From the NCBI RefSeq assembly GCF_003946325.1, contig NZ_RHNT01000011.1, positions 1-64,000 of the forward strand: a stretch of DNA of 64,000 nucleotides. Direction: 5' to 3'. The stretch's first letter is position 1; each line of letters opens with the position of its first letter. Below the pieces are notes generated by a model. The model did no database searches and was not told where the DNA came from. It saw only the letters and a program-made list of their open reading frames with translations. Below, one piece after another: positions 21,940 through 31,553 of this stretch. The DNA comes from Companilactobacillus furfuricola. Lineage in GTDB: Bacteria; Bacillota; Bacilli; Lactobacillales; Lactobacillaceae. A program made the position numbers and the translations under genes.

Positions 21940-22206
21940 CTAAAGTTTTTGCGTAGCATCGAAAATTTCTTGACGTTGAATATGGATCTCTAAAGCATTA
22001 TCTTTGCCAAGTGATTCAAAGTCATTTTTAACCGTATCAAAGTCAGATGTATCAGGTACTTCGACCATCATCATCATCGTAAAGCTTCCGTGCATCAAAG
22101 TTTGCGAGATATCAATGATATTAATATCAAGTTTGGATAATTCATTGGAAACTTTTGCCACGATTCCAGTGTGGTCTTTTCCAAATACAGTGAGAATTGC
22201 TTTCAT
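21940..22206 (-). CDS. ACT domain protein (UPF0237)
   Basis: This 88-residue protein is a single ACT domain: MKAILTVFGKDHTGIVAKVSNELSKLDINIIDISQTL. ACT domains bind small ligands, often amino acids, and this subfamily resembles the regulatory domain of GcvR. It is the first gene of a two-gene operon with the UPF0210 gene, which suggests it senses a ligand for that protein. GGAAG precedes the ATG. The ligand is unknown. Confidence 0.93.
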   Translation of the reverse strand: MKAILTVFGKDHTGIVAKVSNELSKLDINIIDISQTLMHGSFTMMMMVEVPDTSDFDTVKNDFESLGKDNALEIHIQRQEIFDATQKL

Positions 22207-22297
22207 GGTGGGCCTTCTTCCTTGAAAATTGTTTAAGTCAATGATAAACGATTTAATTTATCTTAACAACAAAGATTATAGAGAAATATCGAATAGG

Positions 22298-23191
22298 CTA
22301 TTTAGAAACTGAACGTCGGTCGGTATTATTTGGCGACGTTGCATTTTTGTCATCAATAATATATTGATGGAACAGGGAAATAAATTGTGGATTATCGATC
22401 ATATCTGAATGCTGAGCGTTTTTACCAGTCAAAGTGATCAAAGTGTAGTGGTTGATCTGACCTTCAAAAATGTATTTCCCTGCTTCAACGCTACCGATTG
22501 GGACGATACCATCATCGGTATAAACTTTAGTACCGGCGATCGAGTAGTAGGTTAAATCGTTAGGCAATTTATTTTTCCGGTTGATAAAATCGGTTAGCAT
22601 TTGCGTTCTTTTAGCTTGATCACGCTCTTCAAAATTGTAAGGAGTACCAACAGTCATCATCCGATTCATGTTGATGCCATCGTCTTCATAATAGTGCTCC
22701 AAGAAGTAAGTCCAGATGAGTCCGCCGTTAGAGTGCCCGAAACCGTCAAAGTTATTGAATTTATAGCGTGATTTTAGCGCATCAAAAGCGATAGAAAACC
22801 ATCGAGCTTGCTGTTTGATATTGGAATAGCCATCTTTGTTATTTTCAAAACCAACAACAATGAAAGGACGAGTATCGTTATTTTTGATCGAACCTTTATA
22901 AGTGATCGAGTCATCTTTATGGACTGTCAATTCCAATAGACTGTGATGTTCATCAAATTTCTTATTGATAGTGCTAACGAGATCTTCAAAACGAGTCGCA
23001 GATGCGCTGGAACCGGGGATCATGATAATTGGTGAAAGTGGGGAGTTATAACGCCCAGCCAAAGTCTTGATGTCGTTTTTGGTGGTGAAATAAGAAGGGA
23101 TGGCTACTAAAAGCAAAATGATAAACAGCCAGATGATAGCTCTAAATCCTTTTTTGGATGCAGGATATTTTCTGAAGTTATTTTTCATCAT
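22298..23191 (-). CDS. Membrane-anchored alpha/beta hydrolase (DUF915)
   Basis: This is about 297 residues. AAGGAGG precedes adjacent ATG codons at 23191 and 23188, and I took the first; a longer frame to 23221 lies inside the upstream gene. An N-terminal membrane helix (about 14-32) is followed by an extracellular hydrolase domain with IIMIPGSSASATRFEDL, nucleophile elbow GHSNGG and the late Asp/His region (TDDGIVPIGS, GQINHYTL). This is the DUF915 group of surface hydrolases known from lactobacilli; substrates are undefined. Its start overlaps the end of the EIIC-like gene, so the two are translationally coupled. Confidence 0.9.
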   Translation of the reverse strand: MMKNNFRKYPASKKGFRAIIWLFIILLLVAIPSYFTTKNDIKTLAGRYNSPLSPIIMIPGSSASATRFEDLVSTINKKFDEHHSLLELTVHKDDSITYKGSIKNNDTRPFIVVGFENNKDGYSNIKQQARWFSIAFDALKSRYKFNNFDGFGHSNGGLIWTYFLEHYYEDDGINMNRMMTVGTPYNFEERDQAKRTQMLTDFINRKNKLPNDLTYYSIAGTKVYTDDGIVPIGSVEAGKYIFEGQINHYTLITLTGKNAQHSDMIDNPQFISLFHQYIIDDKNATSPNNTDRRSVSK

Positions 23192-24512
23192 CAGCGCCTC
23201 CTTGATCGATCGAGATGTCATCTTGTAATTTCACTTGTTCGGCAATTTTGACGAAGGGAATGTAGATCAATGTTGAAATGAAGAGTGAGAATACTGTGAA
23301 TACTAGTGCTTGCCAACTACCATTGGTTCCCAAAAAAGCAACTAACGGTCCTGGAGTTCCCACTGGGACCGAATAGACTGCTGGTGGCATAAGATGGAAC
23401 TGCAGCGCAATTGTCGCTAGGATCATGTTGACAATTGGCGCCAAGACAAAGGGGATGAAGAAAATTACGTTGAAGAAGACCGGAATACCAGACATTAAAG
23501 CACTATTGACGTTAAAAATACTAGGGATCAATGACCAACGTGACACATTGATAAAATCATGATCACGAGAGACCCACAATATAGCAATGATCAATGCTAA
23601 AGTTGCGCCTTGGCCACCATAAGTGGCAAAAGTGTGATACAAAGTACTACTGTTGAACAGATCAGGAGCACCCCAGGCAGTGTGATGGTTTAAGGCATAG
23701 TCTAAATTTAATGCTGAAGAAGTGTCCGTTAAGTTGACTCCAGTTGAATAAGGACCAGACCAACCAAGAAAGGACATGATGATCGAATATAATCCTAGAC
23801 CAAAAGTCCGCAGTAAACTAAGGAACGGCTGAGTACTAGGATTAGTACTGGATACCGCAGTAATGATAGTTTGTGGCAAATTTGAGTAAAACGTAACATT
23901 GACTAGATCACTTACGATGACTGAGATAATGATCGTGATCAAAATTGGTCGGATCGAGATCTCGGTCCTTTTTAACATATTGGTCGACATAGCAAACGAG
24001 TCAGGCTCGGTAGCTTTATGGCTAGTCCACTTGAACAAATAACCAATAAAGACACCTAATAAAATGGCAAACAGTAAGCCACGAATCCCGAGAACGGCGC
24101 TGTGGAAAGACATGGGAGTTTTTCTTGAATAAGTATATGCAACGATCAGAAGAGAAAGCGAGGCAGTTAAGCCTGCTAATTGATCATCACGCTTTAAATG
24201 TTTCGCGGTATATTTAGCAGCAGAAAAAGCCGCAATGACCGATATCCATCCTAAAGTCATTGTGGAAATAGCTGAAAAGATATCATCAATTTGGTAAAAC
24301 AAATTATCACTCAAAAAGTCGGTCCAATTACTGAAAAGACCATTTTTACCCAAAAAAACTAACTGGATGGTCTTGGAAAAACTTCCTATTAAGGCAAAGG
24401 GGAAGATAGTTAAGACTGTTTTTTGAAGGACTCGATATAAGAAAATTTTTTGGATTCTTAAGTTTAGATCGATCAATTTCTTTTCGAGTGGATGAGTGAA
24501 TTGTTGTTCCAA
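23178..24512 (-). CDS. EIIC-like permease of the lactose/cellobiose PTS family, atypical
   Basis: This 444-residue protein has about ten membrane helices and a TTG start after AAGGTG. The C-terminal half aligns by eye with CelB/ChbC-type EIIC proteins (FFIPFVLAPIVNMILA, FLGTNGSWQALVFTVFSLFISTLIYIPF). The family's NEP motif with its catalytic-site Glu is replaced: FNVNSALMSGIP instead of FNINEPVIFGLP. The usual GIHG-type segment is not evident. No EIIA or EIIB gene is nearby. It overlaps the DUF915 hydrolase gene. It may transport without phosphorylation or be a sensor or flippase; the function is unknown. Confidence 0.8.
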   Translation of the reverse strand: MEQQFTHPLEKKLIDLNLRIQKIFLYRVLQKTVLTIFPFALIGSFSKTIQLVFLGKNGLFSNWTDFLSDNLFYQIDDIFSAISTMTLGWISVIAAFSAAKYTAKHLKRDDQLAGLTASLSLLIVAYTYSRKTPMSFHSAVLGIRGLLFAILLGVFIGYLFKWTSHKATEPDSFAMSTNMLKRTEISIRPILITIIISVIVSDLVNVTFYSNLPQTIITAVSSTNPSTQPFLSLLRTFGLGLYSIIMSFLGWSGPYSTGVNLTDTSSALNLDYALNHHTAWGAPDLFNSSTLYHTFATYGGQGATLALIIAILWVSRDHDFINVSRWSLIPSIFNVNSALMSGIPVFFNVIFFIPFVLAPIVNMILATIALQFHLMPPAVYSVPVGTPGPLVAFLGTNGSWQALVFTVFSLFISTLIYIPFVKIAEQVKLQDDISIDQGGADDEK

Positions 24513-24570
24513 GATAATAACACCTTCTTATATGATTAATAATTTTTCTTTTCACCTTTGAGTATAGACT

Positions 24571-24607
24571 AAAAAAATAAAGTAGCCAGAAAAGGCTACT
24601 TTATTTT
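24571..24607 (-). terminator. Terminator after the amino acid permease
   Basis: AAAATAAAGTAGCC pairs with GGCTACTTTATTTT, with T-rich flanks on both strands, between the permease end and the EIIC-like gene start. Confidence 0.85.
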
Positions 24608-24681
24608 GAATAAATTGCTTGAAGTCTGTTATTCACGGAGAAATTGAGTCAGGTGGGATATTACTATGAAAAGGCAGTTGC

Positions 24682-26012
24682 TTAATCAGTTTTTCTTTTA
24701 TGATATTCATGGATGTAATAGAGTGGTAATCCAATTAACGTGATCAGGATTCCTAGGATGGCGAGGATCGGTTGAAAAATTATCGTATTGATCACGATGT
24801 AACTACCACCGATGATGGCTATGATTGGTGGTAGTGGGTAAAGGCTGATCTTGTAGGGTCTTTCAAGCTTCGGCTCACGCTTTCTTAATATAAATACGCC
24901 AACAAACATCATGATCGAAAAAATCCACATGATGAAAACTAACATGTCGGTCAAATAGTCGAATGTTCCTAAAAAGATCATGATAATAGCGATGATCGTT
25001 TGAACTATCCCAGCGTTTAGGGGAACTTTAGTCTGGCGGTCAATTTAGCAAAGAATTTGGCAAAGACGATATTATTTTCTGAGCCTAAGGCATAACTGAC
25101 TCTTGTTCCGGTCATAGTATAACCGTTGATCGAACCGAAAACAGAGATCAGGATCCCAATAGTCACGATTTTGCCACCAATTGCGCCAAAGATATTGACA
25201 GCAGCTTCAGAGGCGGCATTTTCATTGCCAGGAATGACATTGAAGGGCAATTCTTTAATGAAAATAAAACTGATCAACACGTAGACGACGGTGATCAAGA
25301 ATAGACCAATGATAATTGATTTTGCGAGGTCTTTAGCAGGATTCTTCATTTCACCAGCCATGTTGCCGACATTCATCCAACCATCAAAAGCAAACATCGT
25401 TGCAACAAATCCAGTCCCTAAAGAAGTCCAAAAATCGGGATGGGCACCTGATGTAATAGGAAACAGTGAGACTTGATGAGTGGAAGGTACAAAGAGACCA
25501 ACGACGATGATCAAGATTATTGGCACTAATTTCCCGATAAAAGCTGCCGACTGAATGGAGCCACCAACTTTGGCTCCGAAAAGATTGGCAACAAATAAGA
25601 AGACAGCTAAAGCAATGGCAATCGGTATTTGCGTAGAATTAGGGATGCCAAGCAAATTGATCACTTGGGTAGCGAAAACGATCGAAAGTGCTGCGATCGC
25701 CGCCGGATAATAGACGATCGATTGGGCCCAGGCTAGTAAAAATCCTGGCATTTTTCCATAAATGTATTCAATGTGTTTGTAGATCCCTCCAGCTACTGGC
25801 AGGGCCGCCGCTAGTTCAGCTATCGTCAAACCAGCATTAATCGTAATAAAACCAGCTAAGATCCAGACGAAGATAGTTAAACTTGCCGAACCGGTAGCAG
25901 CGGTGACGCTTGAAATCTTGAAAAAGACTCCACCACCGATCACTAAACCCATGACGGTCGACAACGCTGGGAAAAATCCAAGCTCGCGCTTTAATTCAGA
26001 TTTTTCATTCAT
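24682..26012 (-). pseudogene. APC family amino acid permease, frameshifted
   Basis: The first 331 codons (26012-25017) encode a LAT/SteT-type amino acid transporter: VMGLVIGGGVFFKISSVTAATG, the AELAAALPVAGGIYKHIEY segment and about eight helices. The frame ends shortly after FAKLTARLKFP. In the next frame the sequence continues as KVPLNAGIVQTIIAIIMIF and then the expected last four helices, ending at 24682. Loss of one A near 25027-25031 explains the break (LKVPLNAG is the expected junction). The protein would be truncated before helix 9 and probably inactive. A sequencing error is possible. Confidence 0.88.
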
Positions 26013-26133
26013 GAATGACCTCCGATAAATATTTTTTTAGAGCCTAATTATAATACATCGTTGACTAGTCAAGGAAGTATTTGAGTGGTAATTTATCTAT
26101 GTAATCAGTAAAATTAAGGTTGAGGTGATTTTT

Positions 26134-27132
26134 ATGTTGAAACTTGGAATAATTGGTACTAATTGGATCACGCAACAATTTGTTTCTGCTGCAGAAGAAA
26201 CGAAGTCATTTGCTTTGACCGAAGTTTATTCACGGACTGAGTCAAAAGCAAAGGATTTCGCTGATAAATTTCAAGCTGATGATGTTAAGCTAACGACTAA
26301 TTTGGACGATTTTTTTACTATCGACAAATTTGATGCCGTTTACATCGCTTCACCAAATAGTTTGCACTTTGCCCAAGCTAAACAAGCATTAGAGCAGGGT
26401 AAGAACGTCATCGTGGAAAAGCCAAGCACATCAAATATTCATGAATTAACAGTTTTGCAAGAAACTGCCAAGGCCAATGGTAAATTCTTGATCGAAGCTG
26501 CAAGACACATTCATGAACCTATTTTTCAACAAATTCAGTCTTACGTTGCTGACAATCGACAAGACTTGAGTGGCGCCACTTTGTCGTATATGAAGTATTC
26601 TAGCCGCTATGACGACTATCTGGCTGGGAAAAACCCAAATGTTTTCACTACTAAATTTTCTGGTGGGGCTTTGTATGACTTGGGAGTATATGCGGTTTAC
26701 GATGCAGTTGTCCTCTTCGGTGAGCCCAAGACCGTCAACTACCAAGCTGAGGTCCTTGCTTCAGGAGTTGATGGAAGCGGTAGTTTAACTCTTAAATATC
26801 CTTATTTTGATGTGAACATTATAATAGGAAAAACAAAGAATTCCTTTATGCCATCAGAGATTTATTTCGGCAAGAAAACATTATTAATGGACAGTGCTGG
26901 CGATATTACTAAGTTAGAAGAAAGTTCAGCGGACAAGAATATTGCTCCGATCAAAACTACTAAGAGCGATAACCCCATGGATTCCGAAGCAGTTGAATTT
27001 GCTCGGATCATCGAACAAAATGACCAAGAAAAGTATCAACAGTTGTCAAGATATGCTAGAATAGTTAATCGCATTCTAGAACACGCAAGAGCTTCTGCAG
27101 GAATTGTATTTGAAGCGGACAAGGATAAATAA
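26134..27132 (+). CDS. Gfo/Idh/MocA family oxidoreductase
   Basis: This 332-residue NAD(P)-dependent dehydrogenase has a Rossmann start LGIIGTNWITQQFVSAAEE, the VEKPSTSN motif (catalytic Lys of the EKP signature) and a C-terminal substrate domain. The ATG at 26134 is preferred over a GTG three codons upstream because GAGGTG sits about 7 bases before it. It stops 2 bp before the DEAD-box helicase start. The substrate (sugar, inositol or related compound) is not predictable. Confidence 0.92.
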   Translation: MLKLGIIGTNWITQQFVSAAEETKSFALTEVYSRTESKAKDFADKFQADDVKLTTNLDDFFTIDKFDAVYIASPNSLHFAQAKQALEQGKNVIVEKPSTSNIHELTVLQETAKANGKFLIEAARHIHEPIFQQIQSYVADNRQDLSGATLSYMKYSSRYDDYLAGKNPNVFTTKFSGGALYDLGVYAVYDAVVLFGEPKTVNYQAEVLASGVDGSGSLTLKYPYFDVNIIIGKTKNSFMPSEIYFGKKTLLMDSAGDITKLEESSADKNIAPIKTTKSDNPMDSEAVEFARIIEQNDQEKYQQLSRYARIVNRILEHARASAGIVFEADKDK

Positions 27133-27134
27133 AA

Positions 27135-28355
27135 TTGGAAATTCCAAAACTATACCAAGATTATTTTAAAGAACATAATTTTGAACAAATGACTAAGATC
27201 CAAGAAACAGTGTATCAACCTTTTAAACAAGGTCAGGATCTAGTCGCAATGGCACCAACTGGTTCCGGAAAGACTTTAGCTTTTTCCATGCCCATGATCG
27301 AAACATTGGTACCTAAAGATGGGCTTCAAGTGTTGATCTTAGAGCCATCGCAAGAATTAGCGATCCAAGTTAGGACTGTCTTACAACCACTCGCCAAAGC
27401 TGTCGGTTGTACAGTTCAAGCTGTGACTGGTGGGGCTAATCCACAACGCCAATTAAAGAAATTAAAAGAAAAGCCAGAGATATTAGTCGCTACTTTGGGC
27501 CGTCTCAAGGAATTGACTGATGCTCGCAAAGTCAAGTTAGGTAATATTCAAACTGTTATCGTCGATGAAGCTGATGAAATGTTGAATGAGACCAAATTAG
27601 AAGCAGTTAGAGCAACAATCGATGAGATGCCGGCTGATGTGCAAATGACCTTTTTCTCGGCAACAGGCAATGATATTTTTAAGAATATGTCGAAATGGTT
27701 TGGCAAAGATTTTACTGTCATTGACCAAAGATATGACCGTTCGTATACTGCTGGTATTAGTCACTATTTTATTAATACTGGTAGTGACGGCATGAAGAAT
27801 ATTTTGATCCGCGAAATGGCGCACAACAAGAAATTTCTTGGGATCGTCTTTTTCAACAATTCACGGTCGCTTCATAAGGCGATCAGTGACTTAGATCATG
27901 CTAAGACTAACTTCGTTGCCTTAGATAGTAAAATGTCTTCCCAACAGAGAAAAACGGCGTTACAGCTGTTTTCTAGTAAGAAAGTCACTTTGCTATTGAC
28001 GACCGATGTAGCTGCTAGAGGGATGGATATTGAAGACGTGACTACGATCATCAACTACATGATCCCACGTGAAAACTCGGAATACTTACATCGAGCTGGA
28101 CGGACGGGTCGAATGGGCAAAGCTGGGGATGTCGTGACTTTCGGTAATAGTCACGATTTCAGAAATTTGCAAACGTTCAATGATCTAGAAATTAAGAAAG
28201 TATTTCTTAATCATGATGGGACCTTTTCGGATAAGGATACTTACCACAAACGTAAAAAGGCCCAAGCTTCAAATCAACCGAAGCCAAAACACAAGAAACG
28301 TTTACGTGATCAAAAGAACAAAGGTAAGCGTAAGCCGAAAAAACCTTTACAATAA
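27135..28355 (+). CDS. DEAD-box RNA helicase
   Basis: This 406-residue SF2 helicase has Walker A APTGSGKT, motif Ia EPSQELA, DEAD box VDEADEM, SAT (FFSATGND) and motif VI HRAGRTGR. The C-terminal tail is highly basic (KKAQASNQPKPKHKKRLRDQ), likely for RNA binding. It resembles the small CshC/YfmL-type cold-shock helicases and probably acts in ribosome assembly or RNA decay. TTG start with AAGGATAAA upstream. tRNA-Arg follows closely. Confidence 0.92.
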   Translation: MEIPKLYQDYFKEHNFEQMTKIQETVYQPFKQGQDLVAMAPTGSGKTLAFSMPMIETLVPKDGLQVLILEPSQELAIQVRTVLQPLAKAVGCTVQAVTGGANPQRQLKKLKEKPEILVATLGRLKELTDARKVKLGNIQTVIVDEADEMLNETKLEAVRATIDEMPADVQMTFFSATGNDIFKNMSKWFGKDFTVIDQRYDRSYTAGISHYFINTGSDGMKNILIREMAHNKKFLGIVFFNNSRSLHKAISDLDHAKTNFVALDSKMSSQQRKTALQLFSSKKVTLLLTTDVAARGMDIEDVTTIINYMIPRENSEYLHRAGRTGRMGKAGDVVTFGNSHDFRNLQTFNDLEIKKVFLNHDGTFSDKDTYHKRKKAQASNQPKPKHKKRLRDQKNKGKRKPKKPLQ

Positions 28356-28392
28356 TTTTCATTGGTGGCACGATATTAGTGTTACCTTTTTT

Positions 28393-28466
28393 GGTCCCTT
28401 GGCTCAGCAGGATAGAGCAACTGCCTCCTAAGCAGTAGGTCCCCGGTTCGATTCCGGGAGGGATCA
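28393..28466 (+). tRNA. tRNA-Arg (anticodon CCT)
   Basis: Cloverleaf is complete: acceptor GGTCCCT/AGGGATC (one G-U), D arm GCTC/GAGC, anticodon stem ACTGC/GCAGT with loop CTCCTAA (anticodon CCT), T arm CCCGG-TTCGATT-CCGGG and discriminator A. CCA is not encoded. It reads AGG codons. A strong terminator lies at 28501. Confidence 0.97.
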
Positions 28467-28500
28467 TATCAGCAATTTAAGAAAAGTCATTTGTGAAATG

Positions 28501-28550
28501 GAACTCCATGAATACTGTATTTAGCAGTGTTCATGGAGTTCTTATTTTTA
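28501..28550 (+). terminator. Terminator after tRNA-Arg
   Basis: GAACTCCATGAATACTG pairs with CAGTGTTCATGGAGTTC, followed by TTATTTTTA. From here to 28880 I see no gene; AAAAGGAG at 28624 looks like a ribosome binding site but no open frame follows it. Confidence 0.85.
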
Positions 28551-28883
28551 ATTGTATGATGGTAGAGACTGTTAGAGGTAACCCTAGTAATTGGCACACG
28601 TTTTCCACACTATTGCAATTTTAAAAGGAGAAAAATTAATATTCGATAGCTTGATCAATATGTCTGATCATATTGGAATGTCCTGGCAGTCTTTAATCTG
28701 CACAATGAAAAAACCAGTATGGATGTTTATGCTTACTGGATAAACTTATCTAGAGGTCTCCTTAGATGATTAGATAATATTGTAACTTAAAAGATTAAAA
28801 AATTATCATGAACTTATAATAGAAAGATGATAATTACCATGGGATTAATTAATTAAAATTAAAAAGTAATTGATGCTTTTTGA

Positions 28884-28911
28884 TTGACTTTCTTTAAAAA
28901 GGGATTACAAT
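28884..28911 (+). promoter_or_regulatory. Sigma-A promoter of the small ORF at 28945
   Basis: TTGACT (28884-28889), 16-bp spacer, TACAAT (28906-28911). It leaves a leader of about 25 nt before a GGAGG site. Confidence 0.75.
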
Positions 28912-28944
28912 ATCACTTATACTTAATTAAGGAGGTAAATGATT

Positions 28945-29073
28945 ATGAAATATCGTGTATTATTAAATACAGACACACAATTGTTTACCGTAGTTGACAA
29001 GAATAACAATAATTCTTTTGCAGACGGTAAGACAATTCAAGAAGCCGTTTCTAAATTACAAAAAACAGCTTAA
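28945..29073 (+). CDS. Small cytoplasmic protein of 42 residues, unknown
   Basis: MKYRVLLNTDTQLFTVVDKN begins this 42-residue protein, which ends KTIQEAVSKLQKTA. It is hydrophilic, with predicted beta then alpha content and no signal or membrane segment. It has its own good promoter, an AAGGAGG site 9 bases before the ATG (an ATG two codons earlier is too close) and a terminator at 29096. This complete transcription unit makes the gene credible despite its size. I recognise no family. Confidence 0.7.
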   Translation: MKYRVLLNTDTQLFTVVDKNNNNSFADGKTIQEAVSKLQKTA

Positions 29074-29095
29074 CTTTAAAATAAGATTTATTTTG

Positions 29096-29130
29096 AAACG
29101 CTTACAACCACGTGTTGTAGGCGTTTTTTT
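29096..29130 (+). terminator. Terminator of the small ORF
   Basis: AACGCTTACAAC pairs with GTTGTAGGCGTT (one G-T), followed by a T-run. Confidence 0.85.
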
Positions 29131-29230
29131 AATTTGGTTGGTTATTGCTTAAGTTGTACTTCATGTATTAAAATGATAATAAGGATATTTATATAGTTAT
29201 TTAATTTAAAAAAAATTAGGGGGAATTGCC

Positions 29231-31189
29231 ATGCGACAAAATATAAAAAAATATTTGCTGATTATTGTTTTAGCTTTTGTAGCATGTTTTAGTTTGCCGG
29301 GGACTAATCAGAATAGCATTTCCTCTCAAAATGTTGAAGCTGCAGAAGCGTCACCCGTACACCCACCAAGTGGCGATCCAATCGGCATTATCGGTGCCTA
29401 TATCGTTGGTGGATATACTTTACAACCAACTAGTCAATATACTTATTTGGATCGACCTGTAACCTTACAGTCAAAAGCTGTAAGTACTTTGCTCGACGTG
29501 TACCCGTTACGTTCATTTACTTATCAGTGGATGATGAGTAAAGATGGTGTTAATTGGGGAGATCCGGATGATTTAGACAGTGCTAATATAACTTTGCCCG
29601 CTGACAGTGTGGGAACGAGATATTATCAATCTACTTATACTAGAGCAGCAGGAATATTAGGGAATGATAGGTATGGATATTATTCAAAAATGGTTAGCGT
29701 CACGGTATTGCCTGAACCGGTTGAGGCAAAAAATGTTAATGTAACGACCGATGACGATTATTTATACAATAACCAAGAAAACGCCTCAACTACTTATGCA
29801 CACGCCCAACTCGAACCGTTTGATTCCACCGCAACAGTTACGTGGTCACTAGGGGGAAGTAGTTCAGACTTAGCAACGATCGATCCTAATACCGGATTGA
29901 TCACAGCCAACAATAATGGTAAATCGGGAACGATTGAAGTTATCGCAACAGCTCAAAACTCTGATGATACGACTGTGACAGTTTCAACCAATGTCACAAT
30001 TGGTGGAGGACTGGACAATCAAAAAGTGGATGAAGGAAAGACAGCAACTTTCGATATCGGAGGGAAGTTCGCAACTGAACCAGATTCCATTGTTTGGCAC
30101 AAAATTGTTAACAACCAAGATACAGTCATTTCAGGTGCCGATAAAATGAGTTATACGACCCCAGCTACAATTTACGATGACAATGGAGCTCAATATTATG
30201 CCGTTATCAAGATTACTCACAACGATAGCGAAGGAAATCCTCAAACCTCAACGATCACTACTAACAAGGCCACTTTAACGGTCATCCCGGATAAAGTTCC
30301 TCGAGTATTGTTAAATAATATGGTCATCAATAACACGTACGATGATCACAATGCCGACAATTCAGAGATCAACAACGTCATTTCTGGCGACAATATCACT
30401 ATTAAAGGGACTGCAACTGATGATAATAAAAATTCAGCCATGAGTGCGGCATCGATCAAGATCAAATTACCAAAAGATATTGAAAAAGATGACAATGGTC
30501 AACCTGCGATCAATGACGTTAAGCTTGATGGTCAAACGACTGATAACTATTATGTTGTCTCTAACAGCAGTGATCCAGGCACTTACATTATTAATTTTTA
30601 TGAAATTGATTTTACACAAACGAAGAGTCACAGTTATGAATTCAATTTCAATACCGTAAATAAAAATACTTACGATTTTGTAACGGTACCAGCATTGACC
30701 AGTGTCGATGCGAATGAAGATCCTATCGATGGTACTTATGAGGGCAACTCCTTAACGATTCATTTCACTGACGGAAAATTGGCCGCAAATGCTAATAACT
30801 TAGACTACGGAACATTGAAGTACGGTAACATTGGTAAACCACAAACGGGAACCGTCGAGGGTGATGATAGTGCAAATGTATTAACAGTCAATGACAACCG
30901 TCGTGATAAAACATCCGCAAGTATTTACGTTGCTCAAAGTACGCCATTTACAACATCAAATGGTGAAAAAATATTACCAGCAGAATTACGTTTTTACAAT
31001 GTTGATGGAAGCTACAAATTAATCGGCAACGATAATACGTTAGTGTCAAGTTCATCACAAGGCCAACCACTAACGTCAGTTAAAAATGGTGACGACTATG
31101 GAATTAAACTGTACATTCAAAAGGGAGCTAGCCAGTATGGACAGTTCAATTCAACGATCGAGTGGACCTTCCAAAACGCACCGAATTAA
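29231..31189 (+). CDS. Secreted surface protein with Ig-like domains and WxL-like C-terminus (1)
   Basis: This is 652 residues with a signal peptide (cleavage near VEAAEA, about 38-41). Residues about 165-258 form a Big_2-type Ig domain (WSLGGSSSDLATIDPNTGLITANNNG), and a second Ig-like module starts at IGGGLDNQKVDEGKTATF. The last 150 residues resemble a WxL cell-wall-binding domain: they end STIEWTFQNAPN, like the family's terminal W-x-L and Pro. The upstream W-x-L motif is replaced by SASIYV after VNDNRRDK. There is no LPXTG or membrane anchor. Its paralogue follows at 31554. No DUF916 partner, usual in WxL clusters, is present. GGGGGAA precedes the ATG. Confidence 0.8.
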   Translation: MRQNIKKYLLIIVLAFVACFSLPGTNQNSISSQNVEAAEASPVHPPSGDPIGIIGAYIVGGYTLQPTSQYTYLDRPVTLQSKAVSTLLDVYPLRSFTYQWMMSKDGVNWGDPDDLDSANITLPADSVGTRYYQSTYTRAAGILGNDRYGYYSKMVSVTVLPEPVEAKNVNVTTDDDYLYNNQENASTTYAHAQLEPFDSTATVTWSLGGSSSDLATIDPNTGLITANNNGKSGTIEVIATAQNSDDTTVTVSTNVTIGGGLDNQKVDEGKTATFDIGGKFATEPDSIVWHKIVNNQDTVISGADKMSYTTPATIYDDNGAQYYAVIKITHNDSEGNPQTSTITTNKATLTVIPDKVPRVLLNNMVINNTYDDHNADNSEINNVISGDNITIKGTATDDNKNSAMSAASIKIKLPKDIEKDDNGQPAINDVKLDGQTTDNYYVVSNSSDPGTYIINFYEIDFTQTKSHSYEFNFNTVNKNTYDFVTVPALTSVDANEDPIDGTYEGNSLTIHFTDGKLAANANNLDYGTLKYGNIGKPQTGTVEGDDSANVLTVNDNRRDKTSASIYVAQSTPFTTSNGEKILPAELRFYNVDGSYKLIGNDNTLVSSSSQGQPLTSVKNGDDYGIKLYIQKGASQYGQFNSTIEWTFQNAPN

Positions 31190-31324
31190 CGTAGAAATCG
31201 CGGTAAGATTGCTCAGTCGGTAAAGAAATGTAAAGGACCGCATCCAAATTGCTGCAAGCCAAGCAAGTAACAGTTACATACTAGTTTTCACAATTAAAAA
31301 ATTCTAGAAAATAAAATTATTTTT

Positions 31325-31356
31325 TACCGAGTATGATAAATACTCGGTATTTTTTT
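31325..31356 (+). terminator. Terminator between the two surface protein genes
   Basis: TACCGAGTAT pairs with ATACTCGGTA, followed by TTTTTTT. Confidence 0.9.
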
Positions 31357-31434
31357 ACGATAAAATCATAATAGAGAGCGTTTACAATTACCTAACAATA
31401 AATCAAAACATTATATTTCTTGTAATAAAAAAAT

Positions 31435-31464
31435 AACGATATTGTGAAACATAATCATATCGTT
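31435..31464. promoter_or_regulatory. Inverted repeat upstream of the second surface protein
   Basis: AACGATAT (31435-31442) and ATATCGTT (31457-31464) form a perfect dyad just before a TATAAT at 31481. It could be an operator for a dimeric regulator. No equivalent is seen before the first paralogue. Confidence 0.4.
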
Positions 31465-31553
31465 TTAAAATAAAAGTGTGTATAATTAAGAAGAAAAAAA
31501 TTATTGTTACCCATAGTATAAGATGATTGATTTGTCAGCTAGGAGGGATCTAA

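Noticed and set aside
24990-25040. Programmed frameshift in the amino acid permease
   Set aside because: No slippery heptamer with downstream structure is visible; simple loss of one base explains it better.
28207-28467. Minus-strand frame starting IPPGIEPGTYCLGG
   Set aside because: This is the well-known antisense translation of a tRNA gene.
28624-28745. Ribosome-binding-site-like AAAAGGAG followed by a short frame at 28662
   Set aside because: The first codons after the site run into a stop; the 27-codon frame further on is too far from the site.
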